A DNA stretch of 64,000 nucleotides from Spartobacteria bacterium (GTDB taxonomy: Bacteria > Verrucomicrobiota > Verrucomicrobiia > Chthoniobacterales > UBA6821). The translations under genes and the position numbers were made by a program. Under the pieces are notes generated by a model. That model worked only from the letters and a program-made list of their open reading frames with translations. It was not told the origin of the DNA and did no database searches. The stretch lies in the NCBI GenBank assembly GCA_947471565.1, contig CANIVT010000002.1:1-64000 (forward strand), written 5' to 3'. Positions 18,263-25,644 of this stretch are shown piece by piece. How positions within the stretch are numbered: the stretch's first letter is position 1; the number at the start of each line of letters is the position of its first letter.

Positions 18263-19087
18263 ATGGAATCAATACACGCTTTCAACCACCAGGCGATGAG
18301 CACCTGGTGGCAGGTGCGGATCTCCGGCGGGGAGGCAATGTACGCGGCCCAGGCGGCTCAGGCCGCGTTCGCGGTGGCGGACCGGATGGAGCGGCTCATG
18401 AGCAGGTTTCGCGACGACAGCGAGATCTCCGCGATTGCCGGACTGCCCGACGGTGGACGCAGGAGAATTCCGAAAGAGCTTTTCGATTGCCTTTTCCTGG
18501 CCAGGGAAATGGAGGCATTGACCGGGGGTGCCTTCGATATCCGCACCGCCGCAGGTATTTCCCGGGACGCCCTGCCCCGGTGGAGACTTGAAGCCGCGGA
18601 ACGGGAGATCCTAGTCGATTCAGGGTCGTGCCGTTTGGATCTCGGTGCGATCGCCAAAGGATTCACGCTGGATCGGATGGCGGAGGAACTTGCCGAATGG
18701 GAAATCTCATCGTGCCTGCTGATGAGTTCTGGAAGCAGCATCCTCGCCGGTGATCCCCCCTCCGGGGAGGAGGGTTGGAGGGTTCGGCTTGGAGAGGGGG
18801 AAGTGGCGAGGGAAGTGCTTCTTGCTGGGCGTGCTATCGGAACATCCGGAACCGCAATGAGGGGGAGCCATATCATCGATTCCGCCACGGGAGATGCATC
18901 CTGCCGCCATTGTCGCTCTTGGGCCATGAGCGGATCCGCTGCAGAGGCCGACGCGTTGTCGACCGCCTGGATGAACATGGACTGGGATCAGATTGCCGAA
19001 TGCTGTGCACGTCGACCTGATATCGGCGCCGTCATCATTGACCACGGAGGGGAAACACGTTCGGCGGGAACCCTGTCCGAATTTTGA
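18263..19087 (+). CDS. apbE: FAD:protein FMN transferase (ApbE family)
   Basis: ApbE attaches FMN covalently to Thr/Ser of exported redox proteins. Family blocks are visible: an N-terminal NHQAMSTWWQVRI, FRDDSEIS, LTGGAFDIRT, DLGAIAKGFTLDRM (substrate and Mg region) and HIIDSATG near the C-terminus. I chose the ATG at 18263; a GTG directly before it at 18260 is also possible. No lipobox or signal peptide is obvious. The usual flavinylated partners (Nqr/Rnf subunits, FMN-binding domains) are not in the window. Placement after the oxidoreductase island may mean an ApbE-dependent electron acceptor elsewhere. Confidence 0.87.
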   Translation: MESIHAFNHQAMSTWWQVRISGGEAMYAAQAAQAAFAVADRMERLMSRFRDDSEISAIAGLPDGGRRRIPKELFDCLFLAREMEALTGGAFDIRTAAGISRDALPRWRLEAAEREILVDSGSCRLDLGAIAKGFTLDRMAEELAEWEISSCLLMSSGSSILAGDPPSGEEGWRVRLGEGEVAREVLLAGRAIGTSGTAMRGSHIIDSATGDASCRHCRSWAMSGSAAEADALSTAWMNMDWDQIAECCARRPDIGAVIIDHGGETRSAGTLSEF

Positions 19088-19147
19088 GGAATGATTCCGT
19101 TTGGTGTCTTTCGTCAGGCCTTTCGCTGATGAAGGAACAGGGATGTT

Positions 19148-20368
19148 TCAGTTTTTGGCCAAGCCGGAACGGAAATGTTTCTGAAGCGAAAAAACAATCA
19201 GGAACAGGACAATCAGTACGCAGGGCAGAACAGCTATTTTCCCAAGAACCTGCAGACCGGCCGCGGCCTCGATCGACGGGGTAGGGTGCTGGCCCAGGGA
19301 GAGCCTTGAGGCGATTCCCTGGTCGTAGATCCGTCCCATGACCGGCAGTACGATGCTCACGCTTAGCATTCCGGCTCCTCCCATGAAAGCCAGTCCCATG
19401 GCCCCCGTTTTTGGGAAACGCTCACTGACATACCCAAGCATGGTTGGCCAGAAGAAGCAGACACCGGCCGCGAAGAGCGTTGCCGCTGCGAAGGTCATGG
19501 CCCCGGATCCGATGCTCAAGGCGTAGAGTCCAGCGGCACTGATAGCGGCGCTAGCCAGTAGCATGCCTTCCGGCGCGATCCTGTGGACAAAGACACCGGC
19601 GAACATCCTGCCGATCGCCTGGATACCTGTGATCCAGACAAGAACCAGGATGCCGGATACCCCGGCATTGGTGAGGATATTGGGAATCCATTGGTTGGGA
19701 CCAAGTTCCGTGGCTGCCGTGAGAAGCATGCACCCGGCCATCAGAAGGAAAACCGGGTTCAGGCACGCGGTGAACATCTCCTTTGTCGAGACGCCCTGCT
19801 GGACGCGCTCGGTTCTTGGAAATTCCTGACCAAGAAACATTGCGGCATAAATCACGAGCGGGATGAGCATGCAGCCGAACTGGATCCTCCAACCAAGGCC
19901 AAGGTGTCCCAAGGCAAAGGATAGCAGACCTCCGATGACGATCCCACCGGGGAACCAGACATGAAAGCCGTTGAGTCTGGTTGTCTTGTCGTCGGGATAG
20001 AGCGTCGCGACGAGGGGATTGCAGGCCGCCTCCACGGACCCGTTGGCGATTCCAAAGAGGAGGGTGCCGGCATACAGGCTATGGTAATCCCAGGCAAAGA
20101 GTGTCAGCAGGATGCCTGCAAGGTGACCTGCAAAAGCAATCCTGACGATGGATGCCAGTCCCAGCGCGTCGCAGAGAGGTCCCCCGATCACCATTGCCAA
20201 GGTGAATCCCCAGAAGGCCGTCCCGTTGATCCAACCCAGCTGTTCATTGGAAAGATGGAACTCCGAACCCCATGAGGCGGCGGCGCTTCCCCTGAGGGCA
20301 AAGCTCATGGCGGTGACGATCAGAGCGACGCAACTGGCGCGGAAAAGTCGGGATGGGGAGTGGTTCAT
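19148..20368 (-). CDS. Major facilitator superfamily transporter, sugar-type
   Basis: The open frame begins at 20401, but the methionine at 20368 (MNHSPSRLFRAS) is the more natural start, giving 406 residues. About twelve hydrophobic segments are separated by a central loop near 195-215 (PRTERVQQGVSTKEMF). FHVWFPGGIVIGGLL and GYVSERFPKTGAMGLA resemble the fucose/glucose-galactose permease-like MFS branch. The gene converges on apbE from the opposite strand. It could import the products made by the exported sugar oxidoreductases. Substrate assignment is inference. Confidence 0.85.
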   Translation of the reverse strand: MNHSPSRLFRASCVALIVTAMSFALRGSAAASWGSEFHLSNEQLGWINGTAFWGFTLAMVIGGPLCDALGLASIVRIAFAGHLAGILLTLFAWDYHSLYAGTLLFGIANGSVEAACNPLVATLYPDDKTTRLNGFHVWFPGGIVIGGLLSFALGHLGLGWRIQFGCMLIPLVIYAAMFLGQEFPRTERVQQGVSTKEMFTACLNPVFLLMAGCMLLTAATELGPNQWIPNILTNAGVSGILVLVWITGIQAIGRMFAGVFVHRIAPEGMLLASAAISAAGLYALSIGSGAMTFAAATLFAAGVCFFWPTMLGYVSERFPKTGAMGLAFMGGAGMLSVSIVLPVMGRIYDQGIASRLSLGQHPTPSIEAAAGLQVLGKIAVLPCVLIVLFLIVFSLQKHFRSGLAKN

Positions 20369-20489
20369 GGGGGTGGTGCGATTCTTTCCAAGGCATGACA
20401 CGAAGCAAGCAAGTTGGGGACAAAAGTCACTAGAGGCTTCCGGGCTTTTTTAAATTCGTTTTCACAGACTGGTTGGCTAAAAAGAAGCC

Positions 20490-22445
20490 ATGTCCACCCT
20501 GCTAGATTCCATTGCGTCCGCCGAGTCCTCGGGCGCCCTATTGAAATCCTCCGCGGAGAACATCCGAGAGATGCTGTCCAAGGGAACCTCGAAGCTCGCT
20601 GAGACCGTGATCTCCGAACTCGCCGCCGAGGGTCGTTGGGAGGAGCTCAACAACCGCTTTTTCCGCACGATGGCCTTCGGAACCGGCGGACTCCGCGGTA
20701 AGACCATCGGTGCCGTCGTGACCAAGGCCGAGGCCGGCCCCGGCCGTCCCGACGGACGTCCACAGCACGCCTGCATCGGCACCAATGCGATGAATGAGTA
20801 CAACATCGCACGTGCCACCCGAGGGCTCGCGCAGTATGTCCGCGACTGGCACCGTCTCGAGGGAAAGCCCGGCCGTCCCGCGATCGCGATCAGCCACGAC
20901 ACGCGCTTCTTCTCCCGTGAGTTTGCGGAACTCGCGGCCAAGGTAATGACCGATCTCGGCTGCGACGCCCTGCTCTTCGAGGGGCCCCGTTCCACGCCCG
21001 AGCTCTCCTTTGCCGTGCGTCTCAAGAATGCCGCTGCCGGCATCAACATCACCGCCAGCCACAACCCTCCCGGCTACAATGGCTACAAGGTCTACTTCGA
21101 CGACGGTGGTCAGGTTGTGGCTCCGCATGACCAAGGGATCATTGACCGGGTGAACGCCGGGGATGACAGCTACGAGGCACTTCCCGAATCGGAGAGGGGA
21201 AAGATTCTCCCGATCGGGCGCGAGGTCGACGAGGCCTACATGGAGCGACTGGAGAAGCTAATCGTCGATCCGGAGCTTTTCCGCCGGAAGCCCGCTCTCA
21301 AGACGGTCTACACACCGCTTCACGGGGTGGGGGGCGTCATCATTGTCCCGATGCTCCACCGCCTCGGAGTTGAGTGCTTTCCCGTCCAGTCCCAGATGGT
21401 GCCCGACGGCCTTTTTCCGACCGTTAAGTCGCCGAACCCCGAGTACCCCGAGGCTCTGAGCTTGGGTCTCGAGTTGGCCGATCGTGAAAAAGCCGATCTT
21501 GTTCAGGCGACCGATCCCGATGACGACCGCATGGGTGTCGCTGCGCGCGACGAGTCCGGGAAGTTGGTCCTTCTCACCGGCAACCAGATCGGCTCCCTCA
21601 TGGTCTGGTACCGCCTCAAGCGCTTCTTTGAAAAGGGCATCCTCACCGAGGGCAACCGCGACCGGGCGGTCGTCATCAAGAGCCTCGTCACGACCGATCT
21701 CCAGAAGGTGATTGCGCTCGGCTTTGGCGTGAAGTGCGTGGAGACGCTGACCGGTTTCAAATATATCGGAGCTAAGCAGCGGCTCTATGAGGAGAATCTC
21801 CCCGAGGCAATCCGTACCCGATACCGGGATCTTTCCGAGGAGCAGACCCGCGAGGCGCGGTTGAAGGATTCGCTCTTCTTCGTGTTCGGGGGCGAGGAGA
21901 GCTACGGCTACAACACGGGGGACTTTGTCCGAGACAAGGACGGCAACGCCGCTGTGATCTGCTTTGCGGAGGTGGCGGCCTATGCAGCCTCTCAGGGAAT
22001 CACCGTCGTCACCCTGCTCGACCGGATCTATTCCGAGTACGGCTTCTACCTGGAGCGGGGCGAGTCACTCACCTTCGACGGGGCCGAAGGGGCCGCCAAG
22101 ATCACGAAACTCGTCGATTCCTACGCGGGGAATCCACCCGCAGAAATTGCGGGAGTGAAGGTTCTGTCGGTTCTGAACTACGCTACCCAGGATCTCCATG
22201 ACTCCGAGGGAGAACTCATTCCAAAGGAGGCGATGATCACTTTCGAGACCGAGGGGGGATGGAAAGTCACGGTCCGCCCCTCCGGAACCGAGCCCAAGAT
22301 CAAATACTACCTCTATGCCAGTGAGAAGCCGGACTCGGGAACATTCACCAAGGAGGAGTTAGCCGCCACCAAACACCGCGTCGCTACGGGTCTCGACAAC
22401 CTCTGGCTGTGGCTCAAGGCCGATGCCGAGGGGAGGGCTGCGTAG
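20490..22445 (+). CDS. Phosphoglucomutase/phosphomannomutase family protein
   Basis: An alpha-D-phosphohexomutase interconverting hexose 1- and 6-phosphates. The active-site serine is Ser190 in TASHNPPGYNGYK, the Mg-binding loop DPDDDRMGV lies near 340, the sugar-binding GGEESYGY near 470, and the phosphate loop is RPSGTEPKIKYY near 595-606. At 651 residues it is longer than the roughly 580 of the PgcA/Pgm2-like group. Extra length is visible at the N-terminus (before EELNNRFFRTMAFGTGGLRG) and in a PGRPDGRPQHAC stretch. It stands alone between the MFS gene and ybjQ. Confidence 0.93.
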   Translation: MSTLLDSIASAESSGALLKSSAENIREMLSKGTSKLAETVISELAAEGRWEELNNRFFRTMAFGTGGLRGKTIGAVVTKAEAGPGRPDGRPQHACIGTNAMNEYNIARATRGLAQYVRDWHRLEGKPGRPAIAISHDTRFFSREFAELAAKVMTDLGCDALLFEGPRSTPELSFAVRLKNAAAGINITASHNPPGYNGYKVYFDDGGQVVAPHDQGIIDRVNAGDDSYEALPESERGKILPIGREVDEAYMERLEKLIVDPELFRRKPALKTVYTPLHGVGGVIIVPMLHRLGVECFPVQSQMVPDGLFPTVKSPNPEYPEALSLGLELADREKADLVQATDPDDDRMGVAARDESGKLVLLTGNQIGSLMVWYRLKRFFEKGILTEGNRDRAVVIKSLVTTDLQKVIALGFGVKCVETLTGFKYIGAKQRLYEENLPEAIRTRYRDLSEEQTREARLKDSLFFVFGGEESYGYNTGDFVRDKDGNAAVICFAEVAAYAASQGITVVTLLDRIYSEYGFYLERGESLTFDGAEGAAKITKLVDSYAGNPPAEIAGVKVLSVLNYATQDLHDSEGELIPKEAMITFETEGGWKVTVRPSGTEPKIKYYLYASEKPDSGTFTKEELAATKHRVATGLDNLWLWLKADAEGRAA

Positions 22446-22450
22446 GCAGT

Positions 22451-22548
22451 GTTAAAAGAGTTAAAAGAGTTACAACGTGAAACGTGGCTGACCGACACGC
22501 TTGTTTTCCCTTCTCTTTGTAACCCTTCAACCTTTTAACAATTTTAAC
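22451..22548. repeat. AT-rich imperfect inverted repeat between two genes
   Basis: The left arm (22451-22475) carries GTTAAAA twice and ends in GTTACAA. The right arm (22517-22548) starts with TTGTAAC and ends with TTTTAAC twice, so the arms are roughly complementary around a 40-base loop. The right arm lies 14 bases before the ybjQ-like start. It could be a transcription terminator for the mutase or a leader structure for ybjQ. The TTTTAAC unit recurs before the gene at 60206-61225. Confidence 0.45.
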
Positions 22549-22562
22549 TTCTCCTCACCCCC

Positions 22563-22889
22563 ATGCTTGTCTCCACGACCTTTGATATCCCGGGTTACCG
22601 GATCACCGCTCACAAGGGGCTGGTCCGTGGGATCATTGTCCGCTCCCCTACTATTGCCCAAGGGATTCTGGGGGGGCTCAAGAGTATCATCGGCGGCCGG
22701 ATAGGCGCCTACACCGAGATGTGCGAGCAGGGACGACAGCATGCCTATGACTCCATGATTGCCCATGCGACCGAACTCGGGGCCAATGCCATTGTGGGCG
22801 TCCGTTACGACGCTTCCGATCTTGGGGCAAATCTGTCAGCCACCGAGGTGCTCTGCTACGGGACGGCGGTGACGGTGGAGACACTTTAA
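22563..22889 (+). CDS. YbjQ/UPF0145 family protein
   Basis: A 108-residue protein matching the YbjQ family along its length: [19 protein letters not shown] at the start, the Gly-rich [19 protein letters not shown], then [25 protein letters not shown] and a [10 protein letters not shown] end. The family forms small oligomers sometimes described as heavy-metal-binding-like; its function is not settled. It is a single gene between a mutase and tRNA-Pro. Confidence 0.92.
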   Translation: MLVSTTFDIPGYRITAHKGLVRGIIVRSPTIAQGILGGLKSIIGGRIGAYTEMCEQGRQHAYDSMIAHATELGANAIVGVRYDASDLGANLSATEVLCYGTAVTVETL

Positions 22890-22932
22890 CCCTTCCCCCC
22901 AAACCGATCCTTCCGTAGGGTATTCTTTTTTC

Positions 22933-23006
22933 CGGGGCGTAGCTCAGCTTGGTAGAGCGCTTGGTTTGGGACCAAGAAGTCGCAGGTTCGAATCCTGTCG
23001 CCCCGA
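22933..23006 (+). tRNA. tRNA-Pro (anticodon TGG)
   Basis: The acceptor arms CGGGGCG (22933-22939) and CGCCCCG (22999-23005) pair, followed by discriminator A. The anticodon loop TTTGGGA contains TGG, and the T arm carries GGTTCGAATCC. CCA is not encoded. A 10-base perfect inverted repeat (ATCCTGTCGC with GCGACAGGAT) spans its 3' end, and a near copy of the 3' end recurs at 23186-23204. Confidence 0.95.
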
Positions 23007-23015
23007 TTTTTTTGC

Positions 23016-23193
23016 GACAGGATGAGAACTTCAGTTTGACTCGCTCGCTCCCGCGCGGCTCGCCACTAACGGGCTGCGCTTTGCGCAGTCTATCCAGACC
23101 CCATTGCGGGCTCATGTATTGACTGCCCGCGAGATAGTGCTTCCCTGAGCGAAGCCATTTTTGCAGAGCCCGGCTTGCCGGGATCATCCTGTC
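23016..23193. repeat. Structured intergenic repeat with 10-bp terminal inverted repeats, next to tRNA-Pro
   Basis: The 178-base element is bounded by GACAGGATGA (23016-23025) and its exact complement TCATCCTGTC (23184-23193). Inside are ACTCGCTCGCTCCCG, a GGGCTGCGC-TTT-GCGCAGTCT hairpin, a GCGGGC/GCCCGC hairpin (23106-23130), the linker GCGAAGCCATT (23149-23159) and a CCCGGC/GCCGGG hairpin (23169-23182). The linker plus the two flanking hairpins recur at 42281-42342, and the first part recurs near 55391-55437. Nothing coding is visible between 23007 and 23293. Confidence 0.6.
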
Positions 23194-23293
23194 ACCCCGA
23201 TTTTATCCGTTTCATCCCCTTTTGGGGTATTGCGGACGGCATGAAAGCATTTACACGCCCAGTGATTCCTGCGAATTTCTAACCCTAGCAGAA

Positions 23294-24625
23294 ATGGCCA
23301 GAGATCTCTTCCAGAAGTGCCGGGAGTATAGCGATTCCACCGTGGCTCGGGCACAGGGGTTCTATCCCTACTTCCGTTGCATCGAGCAAAGCTACGGCAA
23401 CCATGTCGTCTGCGAGGGCAAGGAGAAGATCATGATCGGGTCGAACAACTACCTCGGCCTCGCTCAAGATCCGCGTGTCGTGGAGGCCGCGTGCGAGGCA
23501 ACCCGCAAGTTTGGTGCTGGATGCACCGGCTCCCGTCTGCTGAACGGCACAATTTCCCTGCACAATCAACTGGAGGAGGCCTTGGCCGATTTCCTTCAGC
23601 GCGAAGCGGTGATCCTTTTCTCCACCGGTTTCTTTGCCAACCAAGGGGCCCTCGCAGCACTTACCGAGGCCGACGACTTCATCCTTTGCGACAAGGAGAA
23701 CCATGCCTCGATCATCGAGGGATGTCAGGTAGCCCCAGCGAAGCTCATCCCTTACCGTCATAATTCGGCTGAAGTTCTTCGCAATCGCCTCAAGCGCCTG
23801 CCTGCCGAGGCCGGAAAACTCGTCATTATGGACGGCGTTTTCAGCATGTCTGGAGATATCGCCGACCTACCTCCGATGATCAAGGCGGCCAAGGAATTCG
23901 GAGCGGCCCTCTATGTCGACGAAGCCCATTCGCTTGGGGTCGTCGGCCCGGAAGGCCGCGGCATTGTCCACCACTTCGGGGCCAACGACGAGGTCGACAT
24001 CGTGATGGGAACATTTTCCAAGTCGCTCGGGTCGATGGGTGGTTTCATTGCGGGATCCGCGGAGATGGTTGAATTCATCAAGCACAAGGCCCGCTGCATG
24101 ATTTTCACCGCTTCCTTGGCGCCGGCCGTCGTCGGAGGGGTTCTCAAGGCCCTCGAAATCATGAGGGCCGAACCGGAGCGAATCGACCAACTCTGGAAAA
24201 ACACCCGCAAGATGCATGAGGGCTTCAAACAGATCGGCTTCAAGATTGGCTCCACTCAGACTCCGATCGTCCCGATCCTGATCGGTAGCGAGGCCAAGGC
24301 CTTCGCCTTCTCCCAGCGTCTGTTCGACGAAGGGGTCTTCGCCACTCCAGCCATCTACCCCGCCGTCCGTTACGGTGAGGCCATCGTCCGCACCAGCTTC
24401 ATGTCGAGCCATACAGAGGAAGATCTCGACAAGGTGCTTCAGATCTTTGCCAAAATCGCCAAGGAACTAGGAACTTTCGATGACCCCGCCTACACAGAAC
24501 CAGGACGCCGCAAGAACGTGTTCGATTTCAATTTGCCGGACTCCAGCGGAGTGGAAGCGTTTCGAGGAGATACCGGAGTTGCTGCACGGAACGGATCCGG
24601 CCTTCACGCCACCGTTTCCAGGTAG
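23294..24625 (+). CDS. Serine palmitoyltransferase-like alpha-oxoamine synthase (PLP enzyme)
   Basis: A fold-type I PLP enzyme of the alpha-oxoamine synthase family (serine palmitoyltransferase, KBL, BioF). From the chosen Met (MARDLFQKC; the open frame extends to 23222) it has 443 residues. It shows NNYLGLA (51-57), GSRLLNGT, the cofactor-binding VDEAHSLG (Asp209, His212) and the Schiff-base Lys243 in GTFSKSLGSMGG. Serine palmitoyltransferase condenses serine with an acyl thioester to 3-ketosphinganine. The GNAT-like and SDR-like neighbours favour this role over biotin synthesis. The last 49 codons overlap the next gene in another frame and look non-conserved. Confidence 0.85.
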   Translation: MARDLFQKCREYSDSTVARAQGFYPYFRCIEQSYGNHVVCEGKEKIMIGSNNYLGLAQDPRVVEAACEATRKFGAGCTGSRLLNGTISLHNQLEEALADFLQREAVILFSTGFFANQGALAALTEADDFILCDKENHASIIEGCQVAPAKLIPYRHNSAEVLRNRLKRLPAEAGKLVIMDGVFSMSGDIADLPPMIKAAKEFGAALYVDEAHSLGVVGPEGRGIVHHFGANDEVDIVMGTFSKSLGSMGGFIAGSAEMVEFIKHKARCMIFTASLAPAVVGGVLKALEIMRAEPERIDQLWKNTRKMHEGFKQIGFKIGSTQTPIVPILIGSEAKAFAFSQRLFDEGVFATPAIYPAVRYGEAIVRTSFMSSHTEEDLDKVLQIFAKIAKELGTFDDPAYTEPGRRKNVFDFNLPDSSGVEAFRGDTGVAARNGSGLHATVSR

Positions 24626-25634
24626 TGTCGTCAAGCTGATCGGGCCGAAGTCGGCCTTCGCCCACAAGCACGGCGAGATCCACCCGTTCATTGCTTATCG
24701 TGACGGGAAGCCCGTGGGTCGCATTGCCGCGATCGTCAACCGCTCCCATAACGACCATAACAAGGATTCCGTGGGCTTCTTCGGCTTCTTTGATTTTATC
24801 GATGAACCCGCCGTGGCCAAGGCATTGGTCGATGCCGCCGCCGCCATCCTTGAGAAAAAGGGGCTTACCTCGATGAGGGGGCCCTACAACCCCTCCATCA
24901 ATGACGACTGCGGCGTCCTGACAGAGGGCAATGACAGGCCGACATTCATCTCGATGCCCTGGAATCCCCCCTATTACGAGAGCGTTTACAAGGCGGCTGG
25001 CCTCGAGAACATCAGGACGCTTTACGCATACGACATTCCCCTGCACCGAGAGTCGCCAGCGCGTGTCACCAAGATCGTTAACTGGCTGCAGAAAAGGAAC
25101 AAGGTCTCGATCCGAACGATCGATATGAAGAACCTGACCAAGGAACTGGAAACGATCCATCGCCTTTACAATCAGTGTCTCGACCGCAACTGGGGATTCT
25201 ATCCCATTGCCTTGGAGGATCTGCTCCACGCCGCCGATGATCTCAAGGCGATCGCCGACCCGAGCATCATTGTCTTTGTCTGTATTGATGGCCGCGAGGT
25301 TGGCTTTACGCTCGCCCTTCCCAATGTGAACGAGGTGTTTCATGCCGCACGCGGCAGAAAAGGCATTCTCAGATTCCTGGAAATGGCACTCCGTCTGCAG
25401 TTTCAGAAAATTAAGACGGACCGCCTCACCGTTCTTGGTGTCGAGCCAGCCTATCGTGACAAGGGCCTGAGTGCGCTCCTGTTCTTCGAGAGTTTCCGGA
25501 TTGCCAAGGCGAAGTACCAACTCTCCGAGGTCTCTTGGGTCGAGGCCAATAATACCGAGATCCTTGAGGCCGCGGAAATCATGGGAGGCCACCGCTCCCG
25601 CACCTACGAACTCTTCGAAAAGCCGATAGGCTGA
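24480..25634 (+). CDS. GNAT-like N-acyltransferase, candidate bacterial ceramide synthase
   Basis: A 384-residue protein of the large GNAT-like type. Recognisable blocks are TPAEWKRFEEIPELLHGTDP, RDGKPVGRIAAIVN, a GFFGFFDFID segment, MRGPYNPSINDDCGVL and MPWNPPYYESVYKAAGL. A C-terminal acetyltransferase-like fold follows (VLGVEPAYRDKGLSALLF, then WVEANNTEILEAAE and GGHRSRTYELF). In Caulobacter the bacterial ceramide synthase was reported as a GNAT-type protein encoded near serine palmitoyltransferase. Here the gene lies between a serine-palmitoyltransferase-like and an SDR gene, overlapping the former by 146 bases. Assignment as ceramide synthase is inference from context. Confidence 0.7.
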   Translation: MTPPTQNQDAARTCSISICRTPAEWKRFEEIPELLHGTDPAFTPPFPGSVVKLIGPKSAFAHKHGEIHPFIAYRDGKPVGRIAAIVNRSHNDHNKDSVGFFGFFDFIDEPAVAKALVDAAAAILEKKGLTSMRGPYNPSINDDCGVLTEGNDRPTFISMPWNPPYYESVYKAAGLENIRTLYAYDIPLHRESPARVTKIVNWLQKRNKVSIRTIDMKNLTKELETIHRLYNQCLDRNWGFYPIALEDLLHAADDLKAIADPSIIVFVCIDGREVGFTLALPNVNEVFHAARGRKGILRFLEMALRLQFQKIKTDRLTVLGVEPAYRDKGLSALLFFESFRIAKAKYQLSEVSWVEANNTEILEAAEIMGGHRSRTYELFEKPIG

Positions 25635-25644
25635 GCATCTGCCC

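Noticed and set aside
18263-19087. apbE as part of an Nqr or Rnf operon
   Set aside because: No nqr or rnf subunit is in the window.
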